Assembly (NCBI GenBank): GCA_000310025.1
Contig: FN649730.1
Coordinates: 2,064,522-2,128,521, forward strand
Direction of reading: 5' to 3'
DNA: 64,000 nucleotides
Origin: Ectocarpus siliculosus
Taxonomy: Eukaryota; Sar; Phaeophyceae; Ectocarpales; Ectocarpaceae
Shown here in pieces: positions 24,236 to 36,600 of the stretch. Position numbers and translations under genes: made by a program. Each line of letters begins with the position of its first letter. Within the stretch, counting starts at the first letter, position 1. Under the pieces are notes generated by a model. That model had not been told where the DNA came from and made no database searches. It worked only from the letters and a program-made list of their open reading frames with translations.

Positions 24236-24335
24236 NNNNNNNNNNNNNNNNNNNNNNNNNNNNNNNNNNNNNNNNNNNNNNNNNNNNNNNNNNNNNNNNN
24301 NNNNNNNNNNNNNNNNNNNNNNNNNNNNNNNNNNN
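24236..24335. other. Scaffold gap (100 N)
   Basis: Exactly 100 N. The sequence just before it (24105-24235) and just after it (24350-24480) are degraded versions of each other. Both run from a GGCAC.GT..TCCAGC stretch through TTGCCCCCC to a GTGACCC/GTGAACCCC end. The two contig ends probably overlap. Confidence 0.95.
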
Positions 24336-26440
24336 GGGGAAGGTAAAAGATTGAAACCCTAATTTATTTTGGGCACGTTAATTCCAGCTTTTTGCCCCCC
24401 CCCCCCCCGCGCGACCATCCTGTCTATTCACCTGCTGCCGTCTTGGATGGGTGCGGTTGTGACCCGTTTTTTCTCTGTTGCCGAAAGTTCGCGCACGCCC
24501 GAGCCGCAGACACCGCAATAAAAATAATCCGGAGTACCAAGGAGTACCGCAATTTTGGCAGCGGCAAGTCATTTCAAGGAACGCCAAGCTTGGGGAACGT
24601 TCTTCATAATGGTTGATTGTTGTTCTGTGTGGTGGGTCTTCAGATCTGCAGCACGGGGTTCCGTGGTGGTGTGGTGGTGTCGCTGTCTCATTTCGGTTGG
24701 AGCATGCATGTGGTATTAGACAGGCATACAACACTAACTTTGAAGAACACTGCTGTTGGCGGTTTCGTATGCAGTCCCGCTTATGTATTTTGCCCTGCCC
24801 AGAGGCAACTACGCATAAGTCCAATGATTCGCCATGTATAGTTCAAATACACTCAGTGGAATGATCCCCCACGGTGGGGAGATGCGGGTATGTATCGTGT
24901 AGGTAGTAAGAGGTTATTTGAACCAATGCATCATGGGGTTGTACTCGAGAACACCGCAGGGAGGTGTGATTCTCCAACCCTGTTTACGCAGACGTTCCAC
25001 TACTACTGCAGGCAACGGCCGCAGATATGGGGTGAGGTAAATTAGGAGCGGTGTTGGACAGACTGTAAGTAAGTGCCCGGTAGAATCTCTGGATTAGATG
25101 GGAATAGAACAGAAGCGAAGATTGAAGAGTGAGAGAGAGGTGTGCGAGGGCACGCCCTCGCATCCCTCTCGGATTCAAGTCACGGTCAACTATCCGGGGA
25201 AGCCTCGTGGCTCGGATCGTTGACGACATCGACATCGCTCCGAGAGACAATCTTCCGGGGAGAACGTGGGGAACGTTCCCGAAGGTTATATGGTAGGATT
25301 TACATGATCGTGAAACAAGGGTGGTTTTCGCACACACATCCAAGTGCTTGCGAAGGTCGTGAGACAAACCTTGTCTGGGAAAAAAAAAGGTAAGCATCTC
25401 GTCATCATCGTCGACAGCCAACACAAGGAGCAACAAAATTGAAAGCTTCTGCCCTCGACACCACCCCTGGGTCGGGTGATGTTTATCGCGTTTTCGCCCC
25501 AAATGATCTATGCTGACAATCGGGGACCCTGCCAGACTCTGTGCCAGCATCCAACAAGAAATGTCCGGGGGTGTGCTTACGCACAGGCTCCACGATAACT
25601 CCGTTACACGCTGAAAGGTTTGCTTTCCGGGCCTGGCGCGCGGATGGTTTCTTATCTCGATTACTGCAGGTGACTCTCTCCAAAGCAGACCTCGCATCCG
25701 TATGTATACAGTAGTACATATATATCGATATTTTTATGTTTGCGCCCGTGCCAAGCCAAATAGTAGTCCCTGGGTGCGAGAACGTCTGTCTAGAGGAGAT
25801 TGCACCAGCAACTCATTGCTCAGAAAATTGGTGAATTGAGTGCAAGGTGGTGCACCCTCCCCCCTTGTTTGGAGACGGTATCGTCGTCGCCGATCAGGGT
25901 GCTCGCTACTTGCTGGGAGGTGTAGATGTCAGTGAAACTGCTCACGTTCACAATTCTTGCGTCGGGGAAACCGGTACTGTGCAAACGGCAGAAACATGCG
26001 GTACAGCCGTGCCATCGCCGTTCTACCATCCTTTTTATACCCTTCTCTCATACATCGTGCTTTGTCTCCAACGCGTGCGATACGGAATACTACCGACGTT
26101 CTACGGTACGCAAAACACCCATACTTTTCTACAGAAACACCCATATTTTCGTTATCCGCTTCGTATCCCATTCATTAGTCGGTGAACCCATCATCAAGGT
26201 ACCCAGTGCTGGTTCTGCTCGCCTATTGTACACATTTTCCGTGGTCGTTGGCAACGATGAACAAGGGAGGGAGTTCTCTACGCTGCAAGCACACCCTGAA
26301 AATATACGGAAAACATACCCCCCCCCCCCAACGAAGACCGCGTGGACATAAAAAGTCGACTGCAAACCTCTCGGAAAAACGTTATGGACAGCATGAAAAT
26401 CACCCAAGAATTATATATATTTACCTAGTATGATAGGGAA
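24336..26440. other. No supported gene
   Basis: A minus-strand frame at 24984-25697 is long but has no motif or codon pattern I trust. The frames around 25850-26030 could be an exon on either strand. None is called. Confidence 0.35.
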
Positions 26441-26606
26441 ATACTCCCCCCCCCCCCCCGCCCCCAAAAAAGGTTCCCTTGGGCCCCAAACCCCCCTCCC
26501 CCCCAAAAAAGGCTCTTCCTCCAGGGTTGGGGAAAACACTCCTCACCCCACGGGGAAAACCCTGATCACCGCGCGGGTTTCCCCCCCTGGCACCCCCCCC
26601 AAAGGG
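26441..26606. other. Low-quality or artefactual homopolymer-rich stretch
   Basis: Successive runs of C, A and G (CCCCCCCCCCC, CCCCCAAAAAA, GGGGAAAAC) unlike any neighbouring DNA. This looks like an over-compressed read end. It abuts repeat R copy 2, just as the N gap abuts copy 1. Confidence 0.7.
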
Positions 26607-27101
26607 TAACCTATACAGCACTGTAAACTAGCAATAAAATATACTAGGTTGACAACCGTGGTGCAGGACTGAGGCTGGAAAATTAAAATACAATCAATAC
26701 AATACTCGTGTCGCTGTTAGTAGCGCTGAGGGAAGCCTCACTCAATGATCAAAATCAATTTTATTTTATACATTGCCCTCTCTAGGCTGTTCCCCGACTA
26801 TATAGTCGTGCTACTCTTCGACTCGGGCTTGCCATCCACCTCTAGCATCTCGAAGGCGTCAAAATCCAGATGGGCGCTTTTTCTCCGATACGGAACCGTT
26901 TGTATCCAACTGTTTGAGGAACCACTTGGAAATAAATAAAACAGACAAGTACCGGAGGGCGGTGAAACATTGTGGCCTGCAGAATGACTGAGACATCCCC
27001 CACAAAGGCGGGCTGTCCCTATCCTTCATCCACCATTTGGGAGAATAAATAGTGTGTGACATTCACCCCGTACCCTAGGCTCTTGAGAGGAGAACAGGAA
27101 C
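26607..27101. repeat. Repeat R, copy 2, with intact pre-insertion (empty) site of the LTR element
   Basis: Collinear with 529-963 plus 4437-4478. It carries AATAGTGTGTGACATTCACC across the site where copy 1 has the LTR element between duplicated TGTGA. The single TGTGA is 27055-27059. It also has an 18-bp insertion near 26634 and scattered substitutions. Confidence 0.93.
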
Positions 27102-27568
27102 GACACGCGCTTGATTTATCATACCTCTTGCAGCGTGCTTGCAAGAAATTTGTCCGACTTTCCCTCTACCCCACTACCATTCCCCTGCATTTATAGATGC
27201 CGCACTCAACGCCTGGTGAAAACGGGATTGAAAACACATGCGTGCGGGACATGCACACTTTCAACTCCTCCCCGTCCAACGTTGGTCGGGAAATACGATC
27301 GCTGCAGTGGCAAGCGCGTGTACAATACCAGTCGACTCCTTTGCCTCCCCATGCACCCAAATAGTAAACGCTGTTTTCACAAAGCAGCGAAGCCAAGCGA
27401 ACGGCTGTTGAACATACGTCCCGCTGCTGCACAGAAGTCGTCTCAAATTCAACATAACCCAAAAAAAACACAGCATCAAGCGTGTACGCAACCTCTGCAC
27501 ATCAAAACAAGCACGTCCGCGGAAGTCTGCGGCACGCCGTTCCCGACGGCGCCGCATGAACAAAAACA
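27102..27568. other. 3' flank of gene B
   Basis: No gene seen. It presumably includes the 3' UTR of gene B, but no polyadenylation signal stands out. Confidence 0.4.
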
Positions 27569-30500
27569 TCACACCGGTGGCAACGGTACGCCGCCCTCTT
27601 GCTTGGTTTCTTCCCCCGAAGCCCGGGTCAGCGGCATCATCTGCGGAGGGCCGAGCGTGTCCATTGTCGTCAACACTCCCGAGGGCACCGGGGAGCCCCC
27701 CGTGCTGTCCGGCGGAGGCGTAGTCCAGTCCCGGGCGTGCAAACGATGGTCACCGGACCTGGCGGTCGCTCCGCCACGACCGCCCCCGGTGTTGTGACCG
27801 CTACCCTGGTTTGCCGTCTCCACAGGAGCCCTGGTGGCGTCGCTGTCCGGATCCCGGCTGGCGAACCCGACCAACGATGAGGCGCGCCCCGACGGACTGT
27901 GGCCCCGCCGGGAGTCGGTCCCGCCGTGCTCGCCACCGAACGCGGGACGTTGAAGGCCCGGCGGCGGGCCGCCGTCAGTCCCAGTACCCACGTCGCCATC
28001 GTCGGCGTCTCTGCCGTTGTTGTCGCCGTCGTCATCTTCGCTTTCTGAGAACACGCTCTCGAAGAGGACTGACGCGCCTCGGTCTGGCGGAATCAGTGGT
28101 ACCCCCGGCCGGGGATTCGGAACAGCCACCCCCCGTACTACGACGGCGGGGGAAAGCGTCGGCGATGCCGTCGTGGGGCCGAGCGGGAGCGGCACGGGCG
28201 AACCGCTCAGAGTGACGGACGAAGCGACGGACTCCGGGTAGATGAAGTTGTTCATCGGGCCGGGAAAGGCCCTGCCCAGCCCTGTCCTCATGCCACCAAT
28301 ATACAAGCGCGGGCGGCCGACCGGCAAGGGAGCCCCGCCGAATTCATCCGGGGCGTTATCCGACACCGGCACGGGATCTTCGCTCACCTCGGGCCCTCTT
28401 CTCGTGAGAAAGCCCCAGCAGTCGCTCTGGTTGCCGTCGGCCTCGCTGATAACGACGCTCACGTGCTTGCTCCCCTCTTCCCTCTGGACGTAGATGCGCA
28501 TCGCGGAGTGCTTGGAGGGGTCGTCGGGGAACCCCTGCGCCTGGAGGGAGATCACGCGGAGTAGCTCGTCCCTGCGGGGTTTTGCGGGCGTGCAAGGTGG
28601 ATCGCGCTTGGTGCTCGTAGTGCCTGGTACAGAGGCAACAAATAAAAGTTCTAGCGAACAGACGAGCACGGTTGTGCCGGCGAAATCGGAGCCTCTCGCT
28701 CGACCGACGGCATGACGCGGGGTATACTGTGAATATCGTTAGCCGCAAGGCGCCCATGGTATAGCTCGTCGAAGGAACTCTTGAGAAGTGAACGCTTAAC
28801 GACGGGCACATACTGACCAACGCGGCAGCCACCTTGCTGCCGACGGTGTTCTACTTTGGCACAGTACCTGTCGTAGATATCCATGTCGATTTTGGAACGC
28901 AAGAAGAAGGTCATCCCAAAGCCGATGAAGCTCAGGACCAACAACCAAACGAAGGCCACCATCGCGTTGGCGTTCATCATGACCCCGGTGTTGATGATCT
29001 CCACCTCGTTCAAGGAGTCCACCGCGCCATTTTCGGGGTCCTCGCCAAATGGCGTCGCCTTTTCGGTACCGTACTCCTCGAACTCCGGCGTGTCGCTGCC
29101 CTTGCTGTACGCTCGGAGGAGGCCGAAACAAGCGCCGCCGCCGCCGCCAGCCACGCCGTTTACGATCCCGGTGACCACTGCCTCGGCAAGCCGCACGGTG
29201 GACGCGATGTGGAAGGCGTAGGCGATCTCGACGGAGGAGTCGCCGGCAGCGGTGATGGAATCGCCGGTTGCGTTCCAGACGGAGTAGAGGAAGCTGGGGT
29301 GCTTGCTGGTCTCCTCTACGATAACGTGTGTGTCGCCGCCGTCGTGCGCGGTGAGAATGATCGAGGGCTTGCTCTTGCCGGTGCCGTTGGTGATCCCAGG
29401 CCCACGGTCACACTCCAGAACGGTGCCCCATTCTTCGATGTGGTCGGTTGCGTTCCTCCGGGTAACCGTTGTGTCGTCCCGCGTTCCGTTCGACGAGCAC
29501 GTGATGCCGTCTACCATCACGGTGGCGCTTTGCCCGTAGATCAGGCTATCCGGCTTCTCCTCCGGCGACCAGCTGGCAACGATGATTTCGCCGTCGATGT
29601 ACCTGTCCTTCCGCTTGCTCCACGCGTAGTACGTGTCGTTTTGTACGTAGTACCTCGACTTGGCGAATGTCTCGAAGACATTGGGCAGCTTCCACCAGTT
29701 CCCTTGGTACTCTGAGTCGATTTCGGTCAGGTTCAAAACCTTCGGGGCCAAGAGAACAACACGATCAATCATCCGGGGGTTCATTTTCAACGGGGGCGAA
29801 AAACGAACGTGATCCGCCGATAGATTGCCCCCGGCGTGTTGCTCTCGGTGTGGCAAGCCTCACTAACGCCGTCTCGTGTACACAGCGGGTTATTGTGTTC
29901 ACACTCGTAACAAGTACAGGGCGATGGAGGGCTGGGAGAGGCATATGCAACGCCCGTGTCGCGATTTCTTCCCCCTACAGAACGTTTGCCATTTCATCCC
30001 CAACCTTAGTTTGGCCACACCATGCCATACATTGCAGATAACAACCAGCCCCGGAACAACTCAAGTATTTTTCGGCGAGACATGCCGTCTTTTGCAGAGC
30101 TCATGAAAAAGATGGGGCGTTTACAATAGACGGACTAGCAGTGGTTGGTAAAACGACGGTCGACGGCGAGAGACAAGGACTGAAAACGAACCAAGGACAT
30201 GCTGCAGCGCTCACGTGCCAGGGGACCTCCCCATTGTCGTTTTCAGCATCCCACTTGAAAACGGGGGGCGGTTGAGTGAGAAGGTGAGCTGGGTTATCCA
30301 CAGGGTTCAGGTCCATCGACAGCTCCAGAATCCACGAAGCCAGTGAGAACGCCAAGAGCAGTAGGGTGATGACGCGCGCGGCGTCCCACCTACCGCGCCC
30401 CGCAAACAGTTCCGACAGCATGAGGTAAGTCGTCACGTCAACCCTCTGTTGCTTCTCGATGCATCGCCACGCGTGGTAGGCGCGCACCCTCTGGTACGCA

Positions 30501-30628
30501 GCCTCGATCGCTGGGTGCAAGATGTAGGCGAGGAAGATGAAGGAGAGACCAATAGCGAGAGTGCTGTCCACGCCTCCCGTCGGCATGGTCCATGTCTCGT
30601 TGCTCAGCAGGGTAGAGAGTTTCTCCAT
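27569..30628 (-). CDS. Three-pass membrane protein, family member B (unrecognised family)
   Basis: Exons 30215-30628, 28868-29739 and 27569-28571, phases 0 and 2 as in A and C, encode 762 residues. Exon 1 (MEKLSTLLSNETW...) has hydrophobic segments at about 23-45 and 85-107. Exon 2 carries the ~290-residue probable lumenal domain with four N-x-S/T sites (NGTRD, RNATD, TNGTG, WNATG), the conserved Cys positions and the third hydrophobic segment (MVAFVWLLVLSFIGFGMTFFL). Exon 3 starts RDELLRVISLQAQGFPDDP like A. It then extends into a 333-residue tail rich in Pro, Gly, Ser and Asp, with an acidic run (SESEDDDGD) and a Gly/Arg/His-rich end. This is the longest tail in the family. A is clearly its closest relative here. 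Confidence 0.82.
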
Positions 30629-30862
30629 GTCTGCGCGTTGGTCAGGGAGAGGAAAAGACGAACAGCCCTAATTGTTTCTCTCGCTCGGTGTTGTTTTGCT
30701 CTCGCTCCCGTCGTTTGTTTGGCCCAGAAAAAGGCGAAAGCGCCAACCGATACAGGAGTAGACCGCAGACACCCCGCCGGTTCCTCGGCCCTCGGCGATG
30801 TGTTGAATCCGGCAAAACGCAGGGCAAGGCCCTGCAACAGGGAGGGCCGGGCGCAGCTCCCC

Positions 30863-30962
30863 TGGTCGTCGAGAGTATCGTGGGGTGGAGAATGTTACAC
30901 GCGTTCGCGGGCCTGTCGTTCTGCCTGCGTCACGAGGGGTACATGTGGCGGAAGGGTTTGTA
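30863..30962. promoter_or_regulatory. Conserved block upstream of gene B
   Basis: Counterpart of 18591-18690. On the minus strand the frame contains FSTPRYSRRPGEL, against FSAPRYSRHPGEL upstream of gene A, with several synonymous-type differences. The plus strand is equally open. It may be an upstream exon or 5' UTR rather than a protein-binding region. Confidence 0.45.
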
Positions 30963-32347
30963 AGGAGGTGAATGAAATATTTTGTGCTCGACCACGGGGT
31001 GGCACAGCGCGCATACATGCCTGGCGGCTCGGGGTGAAACAGCGGTGTAACGAAACAAACGTATGCATGATGTGGCCGCCACGGGCTCGTAGTGATTTGA
31101 TAACCGATGTTTTTGGCGTCTCCGCTACTCCCGTTTCGATGTTGTAGAAACTCGAAGCCGGGGGCCTCAACAGCGGTTTGGACACCGGGAGAAAAGCCCA
31201 CCAAGAGTGCGGAAATGCGTATTGTCTCGTTGCAGTAGTCATACGAAGGCGGAGGAAAGATGCAACGGTCCCACATTACAGCAGACAACCCAGGATCACA
31301 TGATGTTGTGCATTTCGATACACGAAAGCATATAAAGCTTGCTCCACACTCTAAACGCAATGGCGGTGGGAAAAGAAAGTGAATCCTGTTCACCCGGTTC
31401 TTTCGTTTCTCGCTTGCTGGACAATTGGTCCTGATGTCATCATCACATGTATGCGTAGTACGGCGATCCGCGAATGAAAAGGGGGGAGGGGGTTCGACGT
31501 AGACAAAAGGGGTGGCAACAAGTCGACAAGGCACGCCCTCCCCCAATGATTGCAAAATCTAACGCAAGTGCACACGCGCAGCTACGGCACGTGGGGGCAA
31601 TTCGTGAAAACTCAAAGGCCAACCGTACCCTCGAGCTTCAGCGAAACTACTTCTGCTACAGCAAACAAATTCACACGTGACCTAACAAAACATCCTCTCG
31701 TGATGTCCGCCTGGCGACAACCATGTCCCTCAGTCGGTTCAGTGCCACATCTGGATGCTTGGAAAACTCTCTATCCACGCACAGCAGTGTGTATGCGTGG
31801 CCCGCGGTAAGGGGTGTCATTCGCTAGGCGCGTGAGTGACTGCAAGCGTGGTGTATCTGCAACAATAAAATTTGAACCCATAACCGCTCGCTGTGATCAA
31901 TATCATCACTGAACAATATAACCGCTACAAGGGGCACGAACGGTAAAGCTCCAAAGAGAAATCAGCGTTGCCACGAGACTACTATGTAACCGCAATAGAG
32001 GGAATAGCTCAACCGGGAACCCCACTACAGCGACTGCTGCATGATGATTGCTGCGGCTGTAGATAATGCCAAGCTTGATGCAGATTGAACGAACAGACAG
32101 ATGTATCGCGGTGACGTCTGAGTTTAGCTCTCATACATTGTAAGGTCGATATCATGCAGTCATGCTATCTTGTGGACAGAACAGTATATCTGGCTGACAC
32201 TATGGCGTAGGGGATGGTACACTATTTAATACCACCACCATCGTGCAGACCAAGTTACGGCAAGTAGCACTTTCATCAGAGCGCAATCACATCAATTTGA
32301 AACAGACCACCACTTCTTTCATCACTCGCGACTATGCCTTGAAAGGA
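30963..32347. other. No supported gene
   Basis: A minus-strand frame of about 295 codons spans 30668-31555, upstream of gene B. Apart from the conserved block it has no recognisable content. The rest is AT-richer and featureless. Confidence 0.4.
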
Positions 32348-33672
32348 TGCGCACGCGCTGTGCAATCTAAGTGGTGATGAAGAACTCACTTGAAATTAAC
32401 TCGTGCGCAACAGCAGCAGCTGTTGCCTTGGCTACAGGTAGTTGGCGGCTACAGCAGGTAGGTAGGAATGACAACCGTGGGAGAGGGCTCAACTCCCTCA
32501 AGAAGGGGCTACTGTCCCCTGTCCTTCCATCGGGGGGTTACATCTCCCCGCTCCTTCTTGGAAGGAATCATTGTCTTCGTGTATGTTCCGCTATTAGACG
32601 TCTAGTCTAAATCCCTTAACACTACAATAGCCAATGTTTCTCATACGCAGATATTCTGAGACCTCGGAGCTTGACAACCAATCGCCGAATCCAAAAATGA
32701 GAGTATCGAGGATGTGGGGCTCCGAAACAAAACAAATTACCCTCCCACACCTCTCACTCGATGAGTCGTACTGCGTAAGACCATCGTTTGACATGTAAAA
32801 TATAAGAAGGTACAGAGAGGAATAGACCGGAGAGGAAACCAAGGTAGAATCGCGAAAGACCGAAGCTACAAATCCCGTAACCGGTAGGAACCCAAAACAA
32901 AGGGGAAAAGAGAACACAAAGAAAGAAACAAAAAACTGTCGTTGGAACGACAAAAACGGGGGAGATATCGCTGTGTGCTGTTCGGGAAATCGTGGAAATA
33001 CAGGTAGCCTTCGCTGACGCTATGGATTCATTACTAACAAATCGTAGAGATGGATTCGTTGGCTCATATTATTAAGAAAACACAAAAACAATGGAACCTC
33101 GTCGGAATGACGAAGAGGGAACGTGGTCGGACGACGAAAAGGCCTGTAACGGCCAAGCGCTAATACGCCAAACAATCACCATCACGGCGGTATCGTGGGA
33201 GCGACAACAACAAAGGTCACGAAGCACCTGCAGTCCGCAAACTCTAAGAGAAGGTACAGAGACGGAAACAAATCGAAAACGTACAAAGGCACCAAAACGT
33301 GTACCAAAAAGGCCGGAACCAAACGTTACGGAAGCGTAGAAGAGCAGGTCGTGACACCACACGAAAACTGGCATAACCGCAGCAGGGAACAGAGAAAGCT
33401 CGACCTCGCCGAATATGCCGACAACGCCAAGTGTGAGGATACGCACGCGCTGTGCAATCTTAAGACCCGTGAAGAAAACTCACTTGCTAAAATCGAAGAA
33501 GTATTAATTAAACATGCGTAACAACAGCTGTTTTGCCGTTGCCTTGGCTACCGGTGGGTAGGATGAATGACAGGGGATCAAGCAAGCAGGGGCTACCAGA
33601 TCCTGTCCCCTGTTTCATTCTTCCATCGGGGAGTTACAGTACACCTCCCCGCGCCCTCCAAAGGGACGCATT
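32348..33672 (+). repeat. Diverged direct repeat (32348-32580 and 33439-33672)
   Basis: Both copies share ACGCACGCGCTGTGCAATCT, then GTTGCCTTGGCTAC, a GGGGCTAC...CTGTCCCCTGT block, CTTCCATCGGGG.GTTAC and CTCCCCGC. Copy 2 contains the end of a small basic ORF; in copy 1 the frame is broken. It looks like a duplicated 3' end (last codons plus 3' UTR) of a small gene or element. AT-rich unlabelled sequence lies between the copies. Confidence 0.75.
33195..33521 (+). CDS. Small basic hypothetical protein
   Basis: 108 residues, Lys/Arg/Thr-rich, beginning MGATTTKVTKHLQSAN and ending IEEVLIKHA. The last 25 codons lie in the duplicated segment whose other copy (32348-32580) is broken, which suggests a real but decaying sequence. 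No known domain recognised. Another plus-strand frame starting at 33091 overlaps the 5' half, so an exon junction near 33190 is possible. The start is uncertain. Confidence 0.3.
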   Translation: MGATTTKVTKHLQSANSKRRYRDGNKSKTYKGTKTCTKKAGTKRYGSVEEQVVTPHENWHNRSREQRKLDLAEYADNAKCEDTHALCNLKTREENSLAKIEEVLIKHA

Positions 33673-36600
33673 CTGTTCCGCTTACATATATATCTACATC
33701 CCGTAACAGCCTCCTCTATAATATCATCAGAATCACTGGTCTGCTCTGAGATCCCATCACATGCCAATCGACTGGGGCCGCCGAGGAACAGACATCATCC
33801 GCGCTTATCACATGATAAGCACAATCTCTTTCTCGTTTCGGTCAAAGGACGCTGCTGTCCTCGCAGTGCCCCAATCCCTGCCGCGGCTATGAGTTAACCA
33901 TTGTTCGCACAGCGGGTACTGCTGCTGAAAAACTTCTACATCATTCGCTGCTCTCCGGTTAAATTTATTTCTTCTGAAGTTGGACCTGCGTTTTTCTTGC
34001 GTGTGTTTTTTTTTTTTCGATGGTTTCGTTTGAAAGGCGGGTGCCCGATGGTAAACAGCGTTTTGTAAAGAGGGCATGTGCAATACCTATTTACGTTGCC
34101 GTCGCATAGGCTATTGACTACACATATAAGAGGTAGTTGCAGCGGCCTTGGCAATAATAGCAGTTGTGACAGAGCGGCACAACGCCCAAACAGAGCGGAG
34201 CACCGGCTACTCTCTCCTCTCTCTCTGTCCACCCCCGCTCCTCGTCAAGCTCCTATTCTATGCTCCTTGCGGCACGCGCTCATCGGTTTTGGTACAATAG
34301 GTATGTATGCACATTTGCTGCTCTACTGAGGATGTGTGAGGGCTTCGCATTTACCCGCACGCGAAGCAGAAGAAAACAAGAGGAGACACTGCTGCTGCTG
34401 CTGCTGCTGCACGTGTACCCAGTGACGGGTTTTTAGCGTGCCGTCTCGTACTGTAGCCCCTGTTGTACACAGGTGTTTTTTTCCGACGATGCCTCGAAAA
34501 GAGAGAGGCCTCTTGTCTACTCTGCGTATCGACTGCTGCTCGTAGCTCCTACAACGGCATGTTTGCGAAGTAGCTGGATAATGTCATGGGCACGGACCAG
34601 GCACAACCCTCAAGTATCCCACCTTCCTCCTCACCTGTTTGCCGTGCCGGAAGCCTCTTCTTATTCATTCAGCGGTTGTTTGGGCTAAGCAGGTTGGAGA
34701 GGTTGCGCTGCGAGGCGGTGGAACAAATGGTTGCGGCAACTTGAGCGCACGGCAAACAATCTTCCGGCCGCACATACATATGCATGTTCTTATATGAACA
34801 ATAGAACGCTCAAACGTGCGAGATGCGCAAGGAACTTTCCTGTGAATGAAGGGAAGGAAGTTGTTTCGTCACTTCTTGCGGGCCGCCGAAATGAAATTGC
34901 ATAATATATGTGTTGGTTCGGAATGGACCGCCGAACGCCGCGATTCGGCTTCGGCGTGCAGCAGCGTCCAATTCAACATCGCCCAATGTGCTCGAATCCT
35001 ATGATAGGACGGCGGGCAAAAAAAGGAGCTGGTATATACCCATAACCGTGGCGTGGGGTTCTGCTGTACGCGGTCCACGCCTTCCTGTGTACCTACCTGT
35101 AGCTTTCGAGTATTTTCCATTATTTCTTGCAAAATCTGATCTCGGGATGGCCACACCCACCTGTCTGTGCCAGCCAGCCAAGTCAGCCATTCGCTTGGTT
35201 CCGAAAAAGAAAGCTTTCGTCTCTTGAAAATGTATTTAGTCAACGTTTTCGGGGGGGTGTTAAGGAGGACCCGATTCGCAGGGTATCCGTCGATTGACTT
35301 TTACCAGAATCGGTACACCTTCGCAGGTGCCCCCCCCCTAGATCGATGTATCGTAGGACAACTCACCCATGCTGCGCTACGGTAGTACCCTCAAAGCTCA
35401 GCTGTATCTATTACTACGTAAAAATGTATATTTTGCACTTGCCATCTCCTCGATGCTCTCGGCATGTAGCAACACCTACATACATGTTTACAAGTCTCAT
35501 AACCGTGAACAAGTCATCCATCCATAATGGCCATGTACATCCAATCCATCTAGTAATATTAGTCTATACATTTTTCTTATTATAATATATACTATTCGTC
35601 CGACTATAAAATGATCGGGCCACATAAAAACAAGAGGGAAAATGCTACCTCCTCTATCTACCCAGGCCGACCGTTACTACTCTTCTTGTCGAAAAACTCA
35701 GCAATCACAGCAGCAGTAACTGACGCCCCCCCAAGCAAATCGTCTTGAAAAAGCGAGACGGCAGCTGCAGCGGTGTGCCGCAGCTATTTGCTTCATCACT
35801 GCCAACGTTTCCAAGAACCCCACTTGCAATTTGCAATCCAGAAAGTTGAAGTTTGAAGTGTGTACTGTTGTGTGGTGGTAGACACCAGGGGCGAATACGG
35901 TAGGTATACACAACAAGCACGAAGTACAAAATGTTAATTATCGCCCGACTGAACCACTACATACCTCCCGATAGTGGCAACTCGCCAATGAAAGGAACGA
36001 CTCAGTGTAATTGACCCCGGCAATAAAGTATTGATGGCCCCAGCTCCAGTCTCGAGACTCGTCGTCAACAAAATAAATTCAGGACGGACCGCTAGTGGCG
36101 GAATCGGAAGAGGAAACTTTCCATCCATGTTTCGATCTGCTGATCAATCTCAACTTGTGTGTGGGATATTGACCAACATATGTGCCGATCTCCCCAGAAA
36201 GCCCTCGACGTCAGATTCGTCTTCCTCTGTCAACTACTCCGACAGACCTCTCCACTTACTTCTGGAAATGCACACCAAATTTTCTACGCTATGAAAACGA
36301 CCTTCGACTACAAATAACTGCTATGGATACGCACCCATTGCACCGTTCTTGTGTCCCCAAGTCGCCTCCTCCCGGCGGCGCCCTTTCGTCTAAACAACGC
36401 CACCAATGTCATCACAGGCATCAATGACTCTCCTAGTCCAAACGCACCAGGGTCGGTCGTCGATTAGGCGGAGCCCGCGTCTAGCCGTAATAAAAAGAGT
36501 AGAATGATGCCAAAATTCAGAAAGTGCCGCCATGTGCTTCCTCCATGCAAAAAGAAACCAGAAGATGTTTTGAACGAGAGGTGATAATATTCGATCGCAC

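Noticed and set aside
24984-25697. 237-codon minus-strand open frame
   Set aside because: No recognisable domain, odd composition and no splice-compatible neighbours. Chance openness is likely.
26441-26606. Unusual C/A/G homopolymer mosaic
   Set aside because: Composition looks like basecalling failure at a contig end, not biology.
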